A DNA stretch of 64,000 nt from Nitrosopumilaceae archaeon (GTDB lineage: Archaea; Thermoproteota; Nitrososphaeria; Nitrososphaerales; Nitrosopumilaceae). The notes below the pieces were generated by a model, which saw only the letters and a list, made by a program, of their open reading frames with translations, ran no database searches and was not told the origin of the DNA. The stretch lies in assembly GCA_028279545.1 (NCBI GenBank), contig JANQNN010000044.1, positions 59,517-123,516 of the forward strand, written 5' to 3'. Shown here one piece after another: positions 61,182-64,000 of the stretch (within the stretch, counting starts at the first letter, position 1; every line of letters begins with the position of its first letter). The translations under genes and the position numbers were made by a program.

Positions 61182-63119
61182 TTAGCTAACTATTACCTTT
61201 CCTTTCATCCATGTGTGAAGCATACAATGGTAATCATATTCTCCAGATTCATTGAAGGTAAAATCCCATGATTGATTTACCATCATCATGCTAGAATCAA
61301 AGTTTCCATCATAGTTTGCAGGAGCTCCACTGGTTACAGTGTGGGCAACTGAATCTGTGTTAAACCAAATTACTGTTTCACCTACGCTTATCTCAACTTG
61401 ATATGGTAGATAGCATTCGTTATTTTGTTCACATCCAGGTGCACCTGAACCTTGTGCCATTGTCACTTCAGTAAGACCAGATTTTTCTTCTTCCATTACT
61501 GGTTCTTCAGCAGCTGGTTCTTCAGCAGCTGGTTCTTCAGCAGCTGGTTCTTCAGCAGCTGGTTCTTGGACCTCCATTGTATCTTCAATATCATTAACAA
61601 TAATTTCTCCTTTCATCCAAGGATGAACCATGCAAAAGTAAGGATAAACTCCTGCTTCTTCAAATGTATATTCATAACTTGTTCCAGATAAAAATAACCC
61701 ACTATCAAAAATACCAGATGCACCGTCGGCAGGATTACCTGCAGTTACTGTATGCGCCGCCGAGTCAATATTGTCCCATGAAACTGTATCACCAACAAAA
61801 ATTTCTAAAGAATAGGGAAGATAGCATTCGTTAGTTGCTTCACATCCAGGAACTCCCGTTCCCTCTGGAACGGTTACTATGTGAGTTTGTGCTGTTGGGG
61901 ACGTAGTCATGGTTGATTCATCTGGTGTTGGTTCTGGTGTTGGTTCTGGTGTTGGTTCTGGTGTTGGTTCTGGTGTTGGTTCTTCAATTTCCATAGTTTC
62001 TTCGAATTCATTTACAATAATTTCTCCAGTCATCCAAGGATGCACAATACAAAAGTAAGGATATGTTCCTGTCTCATTAAAAGTAAAGTCAAAAGTTGCA
62101 TCAGCTGCTAATAATCCACTATCAAATGCACCTGATGGTCCATCAGCTGAACTTCCAGCAGTTACTGTATGCGCCGCCGAGTCAATATTGTCCCATGAAA
62201 CTGTATCACCAACAAAAATTTCTAAAGAATAGGGAATATAGCATTCGTTAGTTTCTTCACATCCAGGAACTCCAGTTCCCTCTGCAACGATTACAATGTG
62301 AGTTTGTGCTGTTGGGGACGTAGTCATGGTCGATTCCTCTGGTGTTGGTTCTGGTGTTGGTTCTGGTGTTGGTTCTGGTGTTGGTTCTGGTGTTGGTTCT
62401 GGTGTTGGTTCTGGTGTTGGTTCTTCAACTTCCACAGTTTCTTGGAATTCATTTACAATAATTTCTCCAGTCATCCAAGGATGCACAATACAAAAGTAAG
62501 GATATGTTCCTGTCTCATTAAAAGTAAAGTCAAAAGTTGCACCAGCTGCTAACAATCCACTATCAAATGCACCTGATGGCCCGTCAGCTGAACTTCCAGC
62601 AGTAACTGTATGCGCCACCGAATCAATATTATCCCATGATACAGTATCACCTACTAAAACTTCCAAAGAATAAGGAAGATAGCATTCGTTAGTTTCTTCA
62701 CATCCAGGAACTCCAGTTCCCTCTGCAACGGTTACAATGTGAGTTTGTGCTGTTGGAGATGTAGTCATGGTTGATTCTTCTGGTGTTGGTTCTGGTGTTG
62801 GTTCTGGTGTTGGTTCTGGTGTTGGTTCTGGTGTTGGTTCTGGGGTTGGTTCTGGTGTTGGTTCTGATATGAGTTCTTCTGAAACACATTCTCCTTTGTA
62901 GGATAATTCAACTCCAGCAGTGTGAAGCATGCACAAATTACCATAAGTTTTCCCATCCATCCCACATTGTGGAAGCCATTCCATAGTACAGACTGTAGGT
63001 TTTTCGCCAGTGGGCATAGGAGGGGCATCTGATAGGGGGCCTGGATCCATTGCAATCATACCTAAACTGAATGCAACCAAAAGACCGACTGCAATTATTA
63101 CACCATATGTAAAGTTCAT
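61182..63119 (-). CDS. multi-cupredoxin surface protein with Kazal-like module
   Basis: 645 residues. Signal/anchor 3-25, then a Kazal-like segment with five or six Cys (TVCTMEWLPQCGMDGKTYGN, NLCMLHTAGVELSYKGEC, about 42-78), then four cupredoxin domains (about 120-225, 260-365, 395-500, 545-645) separated by Pro-Glu-Pro-Thr linkers and, before the last, by five EEPAA units. Each domain has the type-1 copper pattern: AHTVTAG-His and YFCIVHPWM or YFCMVHPWM / YHCMLHTWM. Probably a long, outward-standing electron carrier of the cell envelope. GGAGG ahead of the ATG lies within the upstream gene. Confidence 0.85.
   Translation of the reverse strand: MNFTYGVIIAVGLLVAFSLGMIAMDPGPLSDAPPMPTGEKPTVCTMEWLPQCGMDGKTYGNLCMLHTAGVELSYKGECVSEELISEPTPEPTPEPTPEPTPEPTPEPTPEPTPEESTMTTSPTAQTHIVTVAEGTGVPGCEETNECYLPYSLEVLVGDTVSWDNIDSVAHTVTAGSSADGPSGAFDSGLLAAGATFDFTFNETGTYPYFCIVHPWMTGEIIVNEFQETVEVEEPTPEPTPEPTPEPTPEPTPEPTPEPTPEESTMTTSPTAQTHIVIVAEGTGVPGCEETNECYIPYSLEIFVGDTVSWDNIDSAAHTVTAGSSADGPSGAFDSGLLAADATFDFTFNETGTYPYFCIVHPWMTGEIIVNEFEETMEIEEPTPEPTPEPTPEPTPEPTPDESTMTTSPTAQTHIVTVPEGTGVPGCEATNECYLPYSLEIFVGDTVSWDNIDSAAHTVTAGNPADGASGIFDSGLFLSGTSYEYTFEEAGVYPYFCMVHPWMKGEIIVNDIEDTMEVQEPAAEEPAAEEPAAEEPAAEEPVMEEEKSGLTEVTMAQGSGAPGCEQNNECYLPYQVEISVGETVIWFNTDSVAHTVTSGAPANYDGNFDSSMMMVNQSWDFTFNESGEYDYHCMLHTWMKGKVIVS
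61503..61565. repeat. 15-bp tandem repeat coding for Glu-Glu-Pro-Ala-Ala
   Basis: Unit GGTTCTTCAGCAGCT on the plus strand, about four copies, encoding the EEPAA linker between domains three and four of the cupredoxin protein on the minus strand. Perfect copies suggest slippage or recent expansion. Confidence 0.85.
61921..61983. repeat. 12-bp tandem repeat, 5 copies (PEPT linker)
   Basis: Unit GGTGTTGGTTCT from 61924, five identical copies. It encodes Pro-Glu-Pro-Thr repeats of the linker before the third cupredoxin domain. Confidence 0.9.
62341..62424. repeat. 12-bp tandem repeat, 7 copies (PEPT linker)
   Basis: Seven copies of GGTGTTGGTTCT encoding the linker before the second cupredoxin domain. 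Same unit as at 61921 and 62782, copy number differs, as with slippage-prone repeats. Confidence 0.9.
62782..62865. repeat. 12-bp tandem repeat, 7 copies (PEPT linker)
   Basis: Seven copies, one with GGGGTTGGTTCT (62842-62853). Encodes the linker between the Kazal-like module and the first cupredoxin domain. A related unit, GGTTCTGGTGTT with added GGTTCA, runs at 63909-64000 in the next gene. Confidence 0.9.
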
Positions 63120-63120
63120 C

Positions 63121-64000
63121 TTATGCCTCCGCTTCTACTGCTATTTGCCCTGCCATCCAAGGGTGAATTGAACAATAATATGAATAAATTCCAGGGGTAT
63201 TAAAAGTAAAAACAAAAGTGTTTCCAGGTGAAAACTCTTCACTATCAAAAGTCCCTGAAGGGCTTGATGCAGTACCAGAAACCACGGTGTGGTTTACTGA
63301 ATCGTTATTGATCCAAGAAACGGTATCCCCTGGAATAATTTCTATCAAAAATGGGAAATAACACTCATTAAATTCCTCACAGCCTTGAATACTACTACCT
63401 TCCTCAATTGAAATTATGTGATCTGGAGTTATTGGCGGAGTATCTGGGCAACCATCTGCATCTTCGTATCCATTAAAGACTTCAGCTTCCGATGGGCATT
63501 GATCAACATCATCTTCAATTCCATCTCCATCAGTATCTACAGCTGGTGGAGTATCAGGACAGCCGTCTGTATCTTGATATCCATTAAAGTTTTCAGCTTG
63601 TGATGGACATGAATCAACATCATCGTTAATTCCATCTCCATCAGTATCTACAGCTGGTGGAGTATCAGGACAGCCGTCTGTATCTTCGAATCCGTTAAAG
63701 TTTTCAGCTTGTGATGGACATGAATCAATATCATTGTTAATTCCATCTCCGTCAGTATCTTTTGGAGCAGGTTTTAATGGATTAGTTCCTTCTTCTACTT
63801 CTTCATAGTCAGAAAGTCCATCTCCATCAGTATCAGGATTATTTGGATTAGTACCTAGGGATTTTTCTTTTTCATCAGTTAGTCCATCATTGTCTGAATC
63901 TAAGGGAGGTTCTGGTGTTGGTTCTGGTTCAGGTTCTGGTGTTGGTTCTGGTTCAGGTTCTGGTGTTGGTTCTGGTTCAGGTTCTGGTGTTGGTTCTGGT
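63121..64000 (-). CDS. partial cupredoxin protein with calcium-type repeats (5' end outside)
   Basis: The frame is open on the minus strand from 64000 to TAA at 63121 (about 293 residues), so the start lies beyond the window. From N to C in the visible part: Pro-Glu-Pro-Thr/Glu linker; Asp-rich loops (GLGDGDTD-like, LGDNDSD, GDGDTD) of thrombospondin-type-3 calcium repeats with repeated DTDGDGI...DDVD and CPDTPP units (about 63430-63890), then a C-terminal cupredoxin domain whose copper site is HTVVSG and YYCSIHPWM. It ends 1-2 bases before the start of 61182-63119, with GGAGG overlapping. Same family as that gene. Confidence 0.85.
   Translation of the reverse strand, partial: PEPTPEPEPEPTPEPEPEPTPEPEPEPTPEPPLDSDNDGLTDEKEKSLGTNPNNPDTDGDGLSDYEEVEEGTNPLKPAPKDTDGDGINNDIDSCPSQAENFNGFEDTDGCPDTPPAVDTDGDGINDDVDSCPSQAENFNGYQDTDGCPDTPPAVDTDGDGIEDDVDQCPSEAEVFNGYEDADGCPDTPPITPDHIISIEEGSSIQGCEEFNECYFPFLIEIIPGDTVSWINNDSVNHTVVSGTASSPSGTFDSEEFSPGNTFVFTFNTPGIYSYYCSIHPWMAGQIAVEAEA

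Noticed and set aside
61452..61691. Plus-strand ORF rich in Trp, Phe, Ser opposite the cupredoxin gene
   Set aside because: It is the antisense of the EEPAA repeat; composition is an artefact of the repeat and not a protein.
62298..62552. Plus-strand CWFW-type ORF
   Set aside because: Antisense of the Pro-Glu-Pro-Thr repeat, with no start signals.
61921..62865. CRISPR array suggested by regular short repeats
   Set aside because: The 12-bp units are direct tandem copies without spacers, and they code for PEPT linkers.

Overview
The window reads as a chromosomal stretch of an ammonia-oxidising archaeon of the Nitrosopumilus type (Nitrosopumilaceae, Thaumarchaeota/Nitrososphaerota). DNA is AT-rich and nearly fully coding on both strands, with many TTG/GTG starts and short intergenic gaps. 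Archaeal information genes are present (RNA polymerase Rpo7, Spt4, EF-1beta, Pth2, TruD, Cdc48, NurA-HerA-Mre11-Rad50). Several membrane or secreted proteins carry blue-copper (cupredoxin) domains, as in copper-dependent thaumarchaeal respiration. No amo genes, rRNA or CRISPR array were seen; assignment to a species is not possible from the sequence alone.

Region by region. 1-9,500 is the least recognisable part: small unknown proteins, secreted proteins, a DoxX protein, a winged-helix regulator, an EamA transporter and a receiver-like protein that lacks its phosphorylation Asp. 9,500-15,200 holds soluble pyrophosphatase, a stand-alone UBP zinc finger, a CBS-domain protein, oligoendopeptidase F and pyruvoyl arginine decarboxylase. 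At 15,728 lies tRNA-Thr(TGT); the last 15 bp of it are repeated exactly 911 bp downstream, bracketing one membrane-protein gene, which suggests a tRNA-targeted insertion or its remnant. 16,800-21,000 has a DsbA-like oxidoreductase, a DEAD-box helicase, an AsnC-type sensor domain and a metallophosphatase. 21,000-31,100 is rich in tiny proteins (zinc-ribbon and single-membrane-span types) plus a DUF255 thioredoxin-fold enzyme and a zinc alcohol dehydrogenase.

31,100-41,400 contains TruD, a beta-propeller secreted protein, Pth2, a geranylgeranyl reductase, a zinc ribbon/EF-1beta/Cdc48 run, haem O synthase next to a membrane cupredoxin protein, a JAMM peptidase and a cyclophilin-like protein. 41,500-47,300 has a histidine kinase/response regulator pair and a membrane pyrophosphatase of the potassium-independent signature. 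47,300-53,700 combines dephospho-CoA kinase, an Mrp/NBP35 ATPase, Rpo7-Spt4 and a complete de novo NAD route from aspartate (NadX, NadA, NadC). 55,600-61,200 is a tightly coupled DNA end-resection operon nurA-herA-mre11-rad50. The right end carries two coupled genes for secreted multi-domain cupredoxins with long Pro-Glu-Pro-Thr linkers, a Kazal-like module and calcium-binding repeats; the second runs off the window.

Functional themes: copper electron transfer at the cell surface (39,530; 61,182; 63,121; haem O synthase), pyrophosphate use (soluble and membrane enzymes), protein quality control and possible ubiquitin-like tagging (Cdc48 with a proteasome-docking C-terminus, JAMM peptidase, UBP finger), and NAD/CoA cofactor synthesis. 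The best candidates for something new are the tRNA-flanked insertion, the structured element at 551-610, the phospho-site-less receiver with a palindrome at its promoter, and the mosaic cupredoxin repeats.
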